DNA from: Acidobacteriaceae bacterium
GTDB lineage: Bacteria; Acidobacteriota; Terriglobia; Terriglobales; Acidobacteriaceae
Assembly (NCBI GenBank): GCA_025356095.1
Contig: JANXUR010000064.1
Coordinates: 1 to 64,000 of the forward strand
Direction of reading: 5' to 3'
DNA: 64,000 nucleotides
Position numbers and translations under genes: made by a program. The notes under the pieces are model-generated. The model ran no database searches. It had not been told where the DNA came from and saw only the letters and a list, made by a program, of their open reading frames with translations. This document shows positions 36,573-44,917 of this stretch, piece by piece. Numbering within the stretch: the stretch's first letter is position 1; the number at the start of each line of letters is the position of its first letter.

Positions 36573-37730
36573 TTAGTTCGCGTGCTTGGCGTGGCCTTGG
36601 AAGAACGTCCAGCAAATATCCACGGTGTTGACCCCGGTGCCCACCGTGAAGTTTGGGTTATACGGCAAGAAAGATGTTCCTGGCGAGATGTTGAGCGGAA
36701 TCGGTGTGCCCAAGGGGATGCCCTGAGGGAATCCAAACGTCGGTGTGCTCAAGCCGTAGTATTGGTGGGTGCCCTGATGCAGTTGATAGGCGACCACTTC
36801 GGTGGTCTGCAAGCAGGAAGACCCTCTGCGGGTGGTGATCGAGGTCTGTACGCCGTTGCCGTCGCAAAATGCATTCGGGTTGCTGCCTGCCGTCGGGGTC
36901 AACGTGGCGCAAGAATTTGCTTTCGCGCTGGTCCAGTAGGCGAACGTCGCATCCACCGAAGACGAAAGCCCCGCACTGTCATTCTGTCCACAGTACAAAA
37001 CGCTAGAATCTTGATCGCCATTCAGCAGCAGCACCGAGACCGGACCCTTTGCTGAGCCGACTTGCGTGGTGGACTGAGCAGCCGCTTCCATTAGCGCTCC
37101 AGACACCGACGCAATCGCTGCGATCTGTGGCGAAAGCTCCACCGCCAGCCGATGCGCCATATAGCCGCCGGAAGAAAATCCGGTCACATAAATGTGTTGC
37201 GCGTTGAGCGAGAGCGGCGTGGCCTCAAAGTACGTGATCAGTGTGCTGAGGAAGGTCACATCGTCGGGCGGGTTGTTCAGGCCGGGGCTAAAGTAGTCCG
37301 CCCAGGTGTTTCCACCTTGCGGGCCCACAGGCTCCGCTTGCGGATACACCGCAACAAAGCCGATACTCTCCGACTTCTGCGACCAACCCGTGCCTTCGCC
37401 TTCCGCGTCAGTGCCGCCCGCGCCATGCAGATAAATCACCAGACCCTGCGCCGCCACAAAGTTCACCGGAATGTGCAGCATCATCGTACGAGTCCGCTGG
37501 CCCTTGGAGTCCGTATAAGAGAACGTGCACTCCTGCGAAAGTCCGCGCAGCGAGAAGTTGCATGTACTGGTGACCGCTGGCGGGGGTGGAGTGGTCGTCG
37601 TCGTCGTGCTGGAGCCGCCGCAAGAAGCGAGCAAGGCGGCGAGCGCGGACAAGGCGAACAGGCTCACCAGCCGGGTGACACGCGATACCAGAGGCACACG
37701 GCGCAAGATCAAGAAGCTCAACAAGCTCAA
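36573..37730 (-). CDS. Lipoprotein esterase of the PHB-depolymerase/LpqC family
   Basis: 385 aa from TTG 37730, which has GGAG six bases upstream; the frame can be extended to 37793 or shortened to GTG 37697. The signal ends in a lipobox (ALAALLASCGG) followed by a Thr/Pro linker. The hydrolase has VIYLHGAGGTDAEGEG as oxyanion region, nucleophile VTGFSSGGYMAHRLA, and LLLNGDQDSSVLYCG near the acid residue. It shares order and motifs with the C-terminal domain of the adjacent PKD protein but lacks PKD repeats, so the two look like a tandem duplication with gain or loss of PKD modules. Confidence 0.85.
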   Translation of the reverse strand: MSLLSFLILRRVPLVSRVTRLVSLFALSALAALLASCGGSSTTTTTTPPPPAVTSTCNFSLRGLSQECTFSYTDSKGQRTRTMMLHIPVNFVAAQGLVIYLHGAGGTDAEGEGTGWSQKSESIGFVAVYPQAEPVGPQGGNTWADYFSPGLNNPPDDVTFLSTLITYFEATPLSLNAQHIYVTGFSSGGYMAHRLAVELSPQIAAIASVSGALMEAAAQSTTQVGSAKGPVSVLLLNGDQDSSVLYCGQNDSAGLSSSVDATFAYWTSAKANSCATLTPTAGSNPNAFCDGNGVQTSITTRRGSSCLQTTEVVAYQLHQGTHQYYGLSTPTFGFPQGIPLGTPIPLNISPGTSFLPYNPNFTVGTGVNTVDICWTFFQGHAKHAN

Positions 37731-38206
37731 AGAAAACTCCACAACTGCAAGAATAGGGCTGAGCGAAACGCCGCCGGGTCTACCGAAATCCAAGGCGATT
37801 TTAATTGGGATGCGCTGAACCGCTAAAAACGTTGTCCCGGTGGCCAGCTACCCTGGCATCGTGGTGCCCAGTACTCGATCTATTGTTCGCGAGTCGTCGC
37901 TGCACGTCAAGCAATCTTCTAATAATGCAGTGGAGTGGACGCGGCGTTCTCGCCGGTCATTCGCGCTCGCTCGCTGATTATCGCGTAAGAATTTCCCGGT
38001 GAGGTACTTCCTGCTCGACCCTTGCAGAGATTTTGGCCAGCCACTTGCTTCGCAAATCGCCACTCATTCTCCGCTCTTCCTCTTTCGTTCCAGCTACATA
38101 CCGCGCTCAGGTGTATCGCAATCGCATTCCGGCCCGCAACGTGCAACGCGGCAGGGCAAGAGTGTCATCCAAGTGTCACCCTCGTTGCAAAGGAGAAGCC
38201 ATTCGT
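37731..38206. other. 476-bp divergent region upstream of the first LuxR-type pair
   Basis: Carries the control regions for the esterase (minus) and the first small HTH pair (plus). TAATAAT near 37919 is a possible -10. AGTGTCATCC and AGTGTCACCC form a direct repeat just before the ribosome site at 38192. No RNA gene recognised; the plus frame running in from 38033 has no ribosome site. Confidence 0.4.
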
Positions 38207-38467
38207 ATGACCCCAACGCCGGAACCGATCCGCCTCGGCCCCCGCGAAAAGCAGATTGTCTCGCTGCTTTTGCAGGGATGCGCCAACGATGACATCGCCC
38301 GCAGTCTCAACATTGCGCGCCGCACCGTTAAGGCTCACTTTAACCGCATGTTCGCACGCTTTGGCATTAAAGATGGCATCAAGCGAGTCAAGCTCGCAAT
38401 CTTCATGTACCGGAGGGAAAGATGGCTCAATCGGCAGCGGCAGGCCATGCTAACGAACGGGAACTAG
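38207..38467 (+). CDS. Stand-alone LuxR/GerE-type HTH protein, pair 1 member A
   Basis: 86 aa from ATG 38207, with AGGAG upstream. Nearly the whole protein is one GerE helix-turn-helix: LGPREKQIVSLLLQGCANDDIARSL, represented by GPREKQIVSLL and the recognition helix ARRTVKAHFNRMF, then FGIKDGIKRVKLAIFM. No receiver, PAS or ligand domain. The next gene overlaps by 46 bases. It is paralogous to 41496-41735, sharing RTVKxH and GIxDGxKRVKLA. It presumably binds DNA as a dimer, perhaps with member B. Confidence 0.85.
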   Translation: MTPTPEPIRLGPREKQIVSLLLQGCANDDIARSLNIARRTVKAHFNRMFARFGIKDGIKRVKLAIFMYRRERWLNRQRQAMLTNGN

Positions 38468-38643
38468 AAATCATCGCGTTGGTTGCCGAGGGGTTGAAAA
38501 ACTCAGATATTGCCGGCCACCTGGGCACGAGTGAGCACGTAGTAAAAAACCAGTTGCGCTCCATTTACGATAAGTTGGGAATGTGGAACCGGGTCGAACT
38601 CGCCTTGTGGTATGAATCGCGGCGGGAGTTAGGCATCGCCTAA
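38422..38643 (+). CDS. Stand-alone LuxR/GerE-type HTH protein, pair 1 member B
   Basis: 73 aa, with CGGAGG upstream inside the previous gene. A single GerE-type domain: LEIIALVAEGLKNSDIAGHL, then SEHVVKNQLRSIYDKLG and MWNRVELALWY. It differs from member A in the recognition helix (SEHVVKN against RRTVKAH). The paralogue is the second gene of pair 2 (41714), which shares SExVVKNxLRSIxDKxGxWxRxELA. The 46-base overlap suggests coupled translation and fixed stoichiometry. Confidence 0.85.
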   Translation: MAQSAAAGHANERELEIIALVAEGLKNSDIAGHLGTSEHVVKNQLRSIYDKLGMWNRVELALWYESRRELGIA

Positions 38644-38663
38644 TCGTTGTCTCTGCTGCTGGC

Positions 38664-39500
38664 CTATTGGCAGCCGGAATCGCTCCACTGCTTTAGTTGA
38701 GCACCGGCTGCCTCTACTCCCCGCTTGGCGGCGGAATCCAGCAAAATCTTGGCCTGTTCGCAGTTTTTGGCTACGCCCTCCCCCCGTGCGTACAATTCCG
38801 CCAGCGCCATCTCTGCCGTGGTATTGCGCGCCGCCACCGCCTTCCATAACCACTTGGCCCCTTCTGCACTGTTCTTGGGAACTCCATCTCCAGTTAAATA
38901 CTGCCGACCCGTGCGCAGTTCTTTGTCGCCGGGGCCGTCGGGAACTGCCGCAGCCAAAGCCTGACTTCCACTGGTTGCGGCTGTGTCTGGAGCGGGTGGC
39001 TTAATTTTTGGGCTCCGGGTCGCCGGTGGTGGGCGGAGTGCATTCACTTGCTTGCCGATCGCATCCGGCACCACTGCGCGTGTTCCCAATGGTGCCGCAT
39101 TGCGGGCATTCTGCGTGGTGGTCGCCATACCAGCCGCCGAGTTCACGCGCGGATTGCTTTCGGCTGCTGGTGCCGCTGATGTTGGCTGGGGCGTGGTCGT
39201 GCGCGAAGGTGATAGCAGTGGAGATGCTTCTTTCTTTAGCGGAACAGACATTGCACTTTGCGCTACCCCCACCGCCGTCGCCGTCGCCGTCTGTGCACGA
39301 TAGGCTCGCAAACTCTTTATGCCGAAGTGCACCCCAGCCCAAGCCACCACGACTACAAGCAACAGCAGCGCTAGCGACGTCTTTGCTGGCGCTTGCCTCC
39401 GGACAGCCAGAGCATGGGTGCCCGCACCCGCTACTTGCGACCGCAGTTGTTCCACCTCATCCCGGTGATCGCCTTCGATGCCATCGCGCAGCCAGCTCAT
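38664..39500 (-). CDS. Membrane-anchored Sel1-repeat protein
   Basis: 278 aa. An N-terminal cytoplasmic part (about 1-38) is followed by one membrane span (TSLALLLLVVVVAWAGVHFG). A long Pro/Ala/Thr-rich low-complexity stretch comes next (about 65-185), then two Sel1-like TPR repeats (LRTGRQYLTGDGVPKNSAEG, here GRQYLTGDGVPKN; and ELYARGEGVAKNCEQA). Sel1 repeats mediate protein contacts. It lies 40 bases downstream of the GAF gene in the same direction and converges on the first LuxR pair, 20 bases apart. Confidence 0.8.
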   Translation of the reverse strand: MSWLRDGIEGDHRDEVEQLRSQVAGAGTHALAVRRQAPAKTSLALLLLVVVVAWAGVHFGIKSLRAYRAQTATATAVGVAQSAMSVPLKKEASPLLSPSRTTTPQPTSAAPAAESNPRVNSAAGMATTTQNARNAAPLGTRAVVPDAIGKQVNALRPPPATRSPKIKPPAPDTAATSGSQALAAAVPDGPGDKELRTGRQYLTGDGVPKNSAEGAKWLWKAVAARNTTAEMALAELYARGEGVAKNCEQAKILLDSAAKRGVEAAGAQLKQWSDSGCQ

Positions 39501-39540
39501 CGCTGCCTCCTGCTACCGCGCCAGTTGCGTGCTGCCGCCG

Positions 39541-40821
39541 CTACGGGCATGGTTCCCCTCGGGCGGACTCATAATGTGCCAACTGTGCGTCCCGCTGCCG
39601 CAACGTAAAGCCGAGGCCGTGGCCATCTTCTTTGCCACCGCAGTAGTATTCCCCTTGCGATAGACCCACCCACACCAGCGCCTGAGGATTGCCTGTCGTG
39701 CGTTCCGGCATCACCGGAGGCGGTACCAGCGCCAACGTCGAATCCGAAATGCCGCCCAGCGCGCCCAGCCACTCCTCGCTGCCGTTGGTCCAGCCCAGCG
39801 CCGCTGCCAGCTCGAATCCCATTGCCGCCAAAAATATCGCCGTCGCCAGCAGAATGATGATGTTGGCCCGATTCGTCCGCCATTGCCTTGTCAGCCAGCC
39901 CGAGCCATCGGCAGCAGCCAGATTCTCGTCCGCCGGGACTGCTTGCTCCGTTACCGCCGACGAAGTGGGCGTCCCATCCCCTGTAACTGGATTGGCTGTG
40001 GTTACCGCAAGGGTTGTGGATTCTGCCAAATCCTGGCGAATCGGCTCCGTCACTTCAGCGTGCAACAGCGCGTCGCTGGTAGCGCGGCCCTCGCTGCCGG
40101 GCTGTTGCTGCTGGCTGAAATCACGCCTCGATCCGTGCATCTGTTGCGCTGCCGCCCATGCGGCAATGTCTTCCGCTTCCACCACCACCGGCTCCCAGCG
40201 GTCAGCTGCCAGACACTCGGTCGTCACCGCCGCAGCCTCGGCACAGCACGCCACTGCCTCCGGGGAGAAAGCATCGCCGCGCTCGGCCACAACCTCCCAT
40301 GCTCCGACGACCGCTCCGGCATTTCCAATCGGCATCAGCACCAGCGACCGCGCACCCCGCAACTGGCACAGCATGTGGTCGAGTCGCTGGTCGCCGCTGG
40401 TTTCCGCGCTCACCACGGCGTCCCCGCCAGAAATCATGCCATGAAACAGCGTCGCCTCCGGACGCACCCTCATGCCATATAAGGCACGACTTAGCCCTGT
40501 GGCCGCGTGGTACAGCACGTCGCTGCCCTCGATTAGCCCCGCCGCTACTCCATCGGCTTCGGTGCTGCGTTGCAAGTGCAGCGCGATCAGGTCGAAAGCT
40601 TCTTCCAGATCAATCTCATTCTTCTGGATCATGGCGGGAAGGTCACCAATCAGCGCGCGCAACTGTGCCGGCGTCACCGCCAACGGCAGGTCGTCGGATG
40701 CTTCCGCAGAAGTATCCACTGCCGCTTCCAGCGCCGTCGCACTTTCGTCACGCTGGAGCACAAACGCGCTCTCGATCAGCTTCTGCAGTTGCTCCCGTCC
40801 GAGTTGTAGGGGTTGGCTCAT
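39541..40821 (-). CDS. GAF-domain protein with C-terminal membrane segment
   Basis: 426 aa. The first 80 residues are helical and acidic. Residues about 85-205 look like a GAF domain (DLIALHLQRSTEADGVAAGL, then ARSLVLMPIGNAGAVVGAWEV, then FSPEAVACCAEAAAVT). After a polar linker there is one membrane span (IIILLATAIFLAAMGFELAA) and a short tail with VWVGLSQGEYYCGG. The GAF part may sense a small molecule. It is probably cotranscribed with the Sel1 gene, and the two lie between the paralogous LuxR pairs. Confidence 0.72.
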   Translation of the reverse strand: MSQPLQLGREQLQKLIESAFVLQRDESATALEAAVDTSAEASDDLPLAVTPAQLRALIGDLPAMIQKNEIDLEEAFDLIALHLQRSTEADGVAAGLIEGSDVLYHAATGLSRALYGMRVRPEATLFHGMISGGDAVVSAETSGDQRLDHMLCQLRGARSLVLMPIGNAGAVVGAWEVVAERGDAFSPEAVACCAEAAAVTTECLAADRWEPVVVEAEDIAAWAAAQQMHGSRRDFSQQQQPGSEGRATSDALLHAEVTEPIRQDLAESTTLAVTTANPVTGDGTPTSSAVTEQAVPADENLAAADGSGWLTRQWRTNRANIIILLATAIFLAAMGFELAAALGWTNGSEEWLGALGGISDSTLALVPPPVMPERTTGNPQALVWVGLSQGEYYCGGKEDGHGLGFTLRQRDAQLAHYESARGEPCP

Positions 40822-40890
40822 GGTTCAGTAAGTGGTCGGTAAATTGTTGGGGAACCATGCGAGATTATCGCTCGCCGATCGCTGGCCTCT

Positions 40891-40912
40891 TCCGGGATTC
40901 GTCCGGGATTCG
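40891..40912. repeat. Two exact 11-bp tandem repeats
   Basis: TCCGGGATTCG twice in a row, about 70-90 bases upstream of the GAF gene start, where promoter elements would be expected. It could be a pair of helically phased binding sites. Confidence 0.7.
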
Positions 40913-41148
40913 TCCTAGCTTGATACAAGCATATTCAAATTCCGTATCAGCAGCATCGCACCGAAGCCGCAATCAGAGCAACCCGGAAGTGAAATTTCTT
41001 CCAGCCAGAAGGACGCACCTTGCTCGTGAGTAGCCAGCGTGAACCCAAGGCAAGCAGTCTGCGAGCCTTGAATGGTTGCGCTAGCCGCCGAAGACGGATG
41101 CCAGCATTCTCACTGAACTGTTGGCAAAGCTTTGGCGACGCCTTGGCA

Positions 41149-41181
41149 AACTCGTAACGGACTCGCAACGAACTCGCAAGC
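41149..41181. repeat. Three 11-bp tandem repeats
   Basis: AACTCGTAACG, GACTCGCAACG and AACTCGCAAGC in direct succession in the middle of the divergent region. Unit length matches one helical turn. Confidence 0.7.
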
Positions 41182-41424
41182 AGCTCCCAATGAGTTCTTT
41201 AAGACGCTGGATGATTCGGGGCAAGAACGGGGATACGGGCAGACAATACGGGCATCGCCGCCCACATCGGGAACGAAAAACGGCCCAAAACGGGAATTCT
41301 CAGAGCTTTCTAAGGGGCATACCCATCCGTGACCTATGACTAACCTCATTGTTTTCAACAAAACCGCACCCTCACAAAGGTTTGGCGAAACTCTTGCAAG
41401 GTATTAGTCCAGTCGTGCAGTCAG

Positions 41425-41437
41425 GGGTACGGTACCC
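41425..41437. promoter_or_regulatory. Dyad GGGTAC-G-GTACCC before LuxR pair 2
   Basis: Perfect 6-bp arms around one base, 59 bases before the pair 2 ATG. It is a candidate operator, possibly for the HTH proteins themselves; no equivalent was found upstream of pair 1. Confidence 0.35.
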
Positions 41438-41495
41438 GGCAACGGTTGCCTAGCCTCAAACCTAGCCGGTTCGCCGGCCACAGGAGCTAAGTCGC

Positions 41496-41735
41496 ATGGT
41501 GGACCTGAACGAAGTCAAGATCACTCCCCGCGACGAGCAGGTGTTGAAACTGCTCGTACTCGGTTGCAGCAACAATGAGATCGCTCTCGAGCTGAAGATT
41601 AGCCCGCGGACGGTCAAACAACATTTGCGCACGCTCTTTCTGCGTGCCGGAATCCGTGACGGCCGCAAACGCGTCAAGCTGGCCACGGCAATGTTTATGA
41701 AGGAGAGAGCACAATGGCCCCTCGGAACCAACTAA
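41496..41735 (+). CDS. Stand-alone LuxR/GerE-type HTH protein, pair 2 member A
   Basis: 79 aa, with AGGAG nine bases upstream. One GerE domain: ITPRDEQVLKLLVLGCSNNE, then LKISPRTVKQHLRTLF and AGIRDGRKRVKLATAMF. It is clearly paralogous to 38207-38467. It overlaps the next gene by 22 bases. There is no input domain. Confidence 0.85.
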   Translation: MVDLNEVKITPRDEQVLKLLVLGCSNNEIALELKISPRTVKQHLRTLFLRAGIRDGRKRVKLATAMFMKERAQWPLGTN

Positions 41736-42055
41736 CGCGCAAAGAAGCTCAGGTGGCGACCTTGGTGTGGCAGGGTCTTACCAACAAAGAAGTCGCCCTG
41801 ACCATCCACACTTCTGAACAGGTGGTGAAAAATTACCTGCGCAGCATCTTCGACAAGATTGGGGTATGGAGCCGCTTGGAGCTGGCCATGTATGTGGCTC
41901 AGCACGGGGGTGACAACTGGCTGCTGGAAAGTCCGCATGCGCCGCTAGCAGCCATTCTGCCCGCCGCTCTGCCGTCGCAGTTGACGAACGGCGGCGTAGC
42001 AGAACTGCCCACCTTGGCCGAAGAGGCTGCCCGCTCCCGCGCAGCGGGAGTGTAG
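41714..42055 (+). CDS. Stand-alone LuxR/GerE-type HTH protein, pair 2 member B
   Basis: 113 aa, with AGGAG eight bases upstream. The GerE domain occupies residues about 5-65 (LTRKEAQVATLVWQGLTNKE, then SEQVVKNYLRSIFDKIGVWSR). A C-terminal Ala/Pro-rich tail of about 45 residues is absent from the pair 1 partner. A strong stem-loop follows the stop. Confidence 0.85.
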   Translation: MAPRNQLTRKEAQVATLVWQGLTNKEVALTIHTSEQVVKNYLRSIFDKIGVWSRLELAMYVAQHGGDNWLLESPHAPLAAILPAALPSQLTNGGVAELPTLAEEAARSRAAGV

Positions 42056-42083
42056 CGCGCTACCACCTGTGCCCGCCACCACG

Positions 42084-42112
42084 CCGCGCCAGCTCGCTAG
42101 GGGCTGGCGCGG
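42084..42112. terminator. Stem-loop after LuxR pair 2
   Basis: Perfect 10-bp arms CCGCGCCAGC (42084-42093) and GCTGGCGCGG (42103-42112) with a 9-base loop, 28 bases after the stop. No T run, so possibly Rho-assisted or bidirectional. Confidence 0.6.
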
Positions 42113-42120
42113 GCCAACCC

Positions 42121-42262
42121 CTACCGGATGGTGAGCGAGATGTTGCGGGTGAGCGAATGGGTGGGGCTGCTGACAACGATGCTGCCGGTGGAGGCACCTG
42201 CCGGGATGACAGCGGTGAGGTAGGTGTCCGAGGTGACGGTGAAGCTGGTTGCCGCCACTGAG
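42121..42262 (-). pseudogene. C-terminal scrap of a GloVer/IPT-type secreted protein
   Basis: Read on the minus strand and ending in TAG at 42121, this stretch encodes AATSFTVTSDTYLTAVIP, then AGASTGSIVVSSPTHSL, then TRNISLTIR-stop. It matches the last 45 residues of the 427-1809 protein almost position by position (AASSFTVSSDTYLTAVVP and so on). Upstream of about 42262 the similarity stops and no signal peptide or repeats are found, so only the 3' end of a former paralogue remains. Confidence 0.8.
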
Positions 42263-42557
42263 CGCCGCCAAGCTGAACTGGGCGGCGCGGCGGGCGAGGA
42301 AGCCGCCGCCTAGCCACCGCATCCTAGGGAGAAGCCAGAGGTTCTCCCCGTGATAGACGCTTTGTGGCTCGGCGCTCAGCATGGGGCACGCCGCTCAAGA
42401 ATTGAGTACCAACCCTATCTTCCTTCTTGCCAACAATCTTCGTTCGGCTCTGTTCCACTAGCGTAGCCTAAGATAGCCTCACTTGTTCGCCGCAAGGTGG
42501 GCGCGGCTTCTCTGGAGTCCCGGTCTGGCGTACCGCATAACAAACAGAGGTGACCGG
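42263..42557. other. Non-coding stretch beside the pseudogene
   Basis: 295 bp with no supported gene. A minus-strand frame from 42382 (MLSAEPQSVYHGENLW) continues out of frame into the pseudogene and is not conserved-looking. It probably contains the promoter of the 42558 gene. Confidence 0.4.
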
Positions 42558-44917
42558 ATGAGAACCATGATTGTATTGTTGTGCCTATGCGAGAGTTTCC
42601 TCGCCATGTCTTTAGCGCAAGGTCCAGCGGCGGGCCACAGTGTTCGGCAAGGAACATCGGTTTCCTTGCCTACTGTGAACTTACTCGAAGAACTGCAGAT
42701 CAAGGGGCCAGATGCCATTTTTAGCGCAACTTCGGGGATGAACTTTGGCGGCCTCGGGGAAGCGCAATCCGGGAACTTCAGCAAGCCCGATCCCACGGTT
42801 GCAGTTGGATCTGGTTATGTCGTTCAGGTGGTAAATAAGGAATACGAAGCATGGAGCAAAGTTAGTGGCGCGGTATATATAGCTCCGACGCAGCTCTCAA
42901 CGATTTGGCAGGGCTTAGGCTCCGGAAATTTCGCTCAAGTCCTAGTACCAATGCTGAGGTGAAATTCGATCAACTCGTCAATCGATGGGTCATTCTTGGC
43001 AGGGGACTGCACAATGATGGTGCGCCGGGACTTGATTTGGCCTGCGTTGCCGTGTCACAGGGCAGTGACCCAAAGGGCCCATTCAATCTGTATTCGTTTG
43101 ACATGGGGCTGCAGCAATTCAACATCGGAAACTACTTTCTAGACTACCCTAAATTGGCGGTGTGGCCGGACGCGTACTATATTTCAGCGGACGTAGCGCT
43201 GAACTCCTTGAGTGGTTGGGTTTCCGGCTCGCTGATTTGTGCGCTGAATTCCGCCGCGATGCAGTCTGGTCAGACCGCGACACAGGTTTGCTTTTACACC
43301 GGGCCGTTTTCTGGCGGTGTCGCGCCCTACTACAGTCTACTTCCTGCAGAACTCCGCGGGAACACTCTTCCTCAGCCAGGCGAAACGGAGTTCGTTATGG
43401 CTCAAGGAATCGGATCTGGCGCGCTGCTCTGGACGTTTCACGTTGACTTCTTGAATACGGCTAACTCCACGTTTACGGGACCCACGACGTTGGCCACGGG
43501 AGGCTTCACCCGTGCCTGTGGCGGAGGGAGCTGCATTCAGCAGCCTGAAACATCGCAGGTTCTTGATTCTGTGGGCGACCGGGTGCTGCAACCCTTGGTT
43601 TACCGGAACTTCGGTGATCACGAGTCACTTGCGTTTTCCGAGGGCTATTCGGCTACAGGCTCAACCACTGGACAGACCGGGATTCAGTGGTATGAACTGT
43701 GGAATCAGTTGGGGACGTACTCGGTGCATCAGAACGGGCAGGTGACTGTCAACGACAACAACTACCGTTGGATGCCAAGCATCTCCATGGATAAGGCTGG
43801 TGACATCTCAGTCGGCTACAGTGAATCTTCAGGCACTGTTTACCCATCGCTGTACTACAGCGCCCGGTTGGCCTCAGACCCTCTCAACACCATGGAGCCG
43901 GAGGCCCTGATTATTTCCGGAACTGGTTCTGACACAATCACACCAAGGTGGGGAAGCTACTTTGCCATGACGGATGACCCGAGTGACGATTGCACGTTCT
44001 GGTTCACGGGTGAGTATTGGCCGAGCGGGTCAAACTGGGCAACGCAACTGGCATCTTGGTCTTTCCCCTCCTGCACTTCTGCGATCGCACCGCACATAAC
44101 TGTTATAGGCTCAAGCGGGATTACCAAGGGTGGTTTCGGCTCGGCGATCACCGTTACCGGCACGAGCTTCGGCAACAGTCAGGGCACTAGCACTGTATCC
44201 ATCGGAGGGGCTTTGGGTACCGTGACATCATGGCAAGCTGGCACAATTGTCTTTAATGTGCCAGCGACAGCACCGATCGGCAATCAGTACATCATTGTCA
44301 ATGTTGGGGGTGTGGCGAGCAATGTCGCCTTGTTCATTGTACTGACAACTCCATCCATCACAAGCTTGACCGATGCAAATGGCAACGCAGTCTCATCAAT
44401 CTATGCAGGATTCCTCCTGTATATCAATGGCACTGGCTTTGAGACCTCGTCGAACGGCAGGCTTTACATCGGCGGAGCATCAGTTGGCTACGCATCCTGG
44501 AGTCCAACACAAATTACGGTGAATGTACCAGTCGGACTGACCATTGGAGTGGATGCACTGCAAGTCAGAAATAATGATGGAGCGTATAGTACGCCCGTCA
44601 ATGTGACATACTTGCAAAGCCCATCGATCAGCGTGGCTTCTACCGGGCCGCCGAGTTACAAAGGAAGCGGGCCGAGGGGAACGGCAGTTATCCTGACGGG
44701 TTCAAATTTCGGGAATTTGCAGTGCAGCCCTCCCACGCCTTGCAGCACAGTGACGTTCACAAGTGGGTCAACGGTGATCACCGCAACACCAACAAGCTGG
44801 TCGAACACAAGCATCACGGTGCCAGTGCCTAGCAATGCACCCATTGCAGCCAATTCAATGGTGGTGACGGTTAACACAGTGCCTAGCAACCCGGCTCAAT
44901 TTGTAGTGACAAATTGA
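42558..44917 (+). pseudogene. Secreted IPT/TIG-repeat protein, interrupted by a frameshift
   Basis: Two frames belong together. The first starts at ATG 42558 with AGAGGTGA upstream, encodes a signal peptide (MRTMIVLLCLCESFLAMSLA) and a domain with KPDPTVAVGSGYVVQVVNKEYE, and ends at 42962. The second continues from about 42940 to 44917 (EVKFDQLVNRWVILGRG, CVAVSQGSDPKGPFNLYSF). The switch needs a one-base loss or two-base gain between about 42935 and 42955. Together they would give about 785 aa: a propeller-like N-terminal region, then three IPT/TIG domains from about 44100 on (ITKGGFGSAITVTGTSFG, SIYAGFLLYINGTGF, GTAVILTGSNFGN). It may be a real decayed gene or a sequencing indel. Function unknown, probably surface adhesion or polymer binding. 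Confidence 0.72.

Larger units (their letters stand above)
40822..41495. other. 674-bp divergent region between the GAF gene and LuxR pair 2
   Basis: Contains two 11-bp tandem arrays (40891-40912 and 41149-41181) and a dyad GGGTAC-G-GTACCC at 41425-41437, 59 bases before the pair 2 start. Short frames on both strands (41110-41361) lack ribosome sites and family resemblance and are not called. Confidence 0.5.

Noticed and set aside
42905-44917. Treating the 670-codon frame as a separate intact gene
   Set aside because: It lacks a signal peptide and ribosome site, while the preceding frame supplies both and ends abruptly; one frameshifted gene explains the data better.
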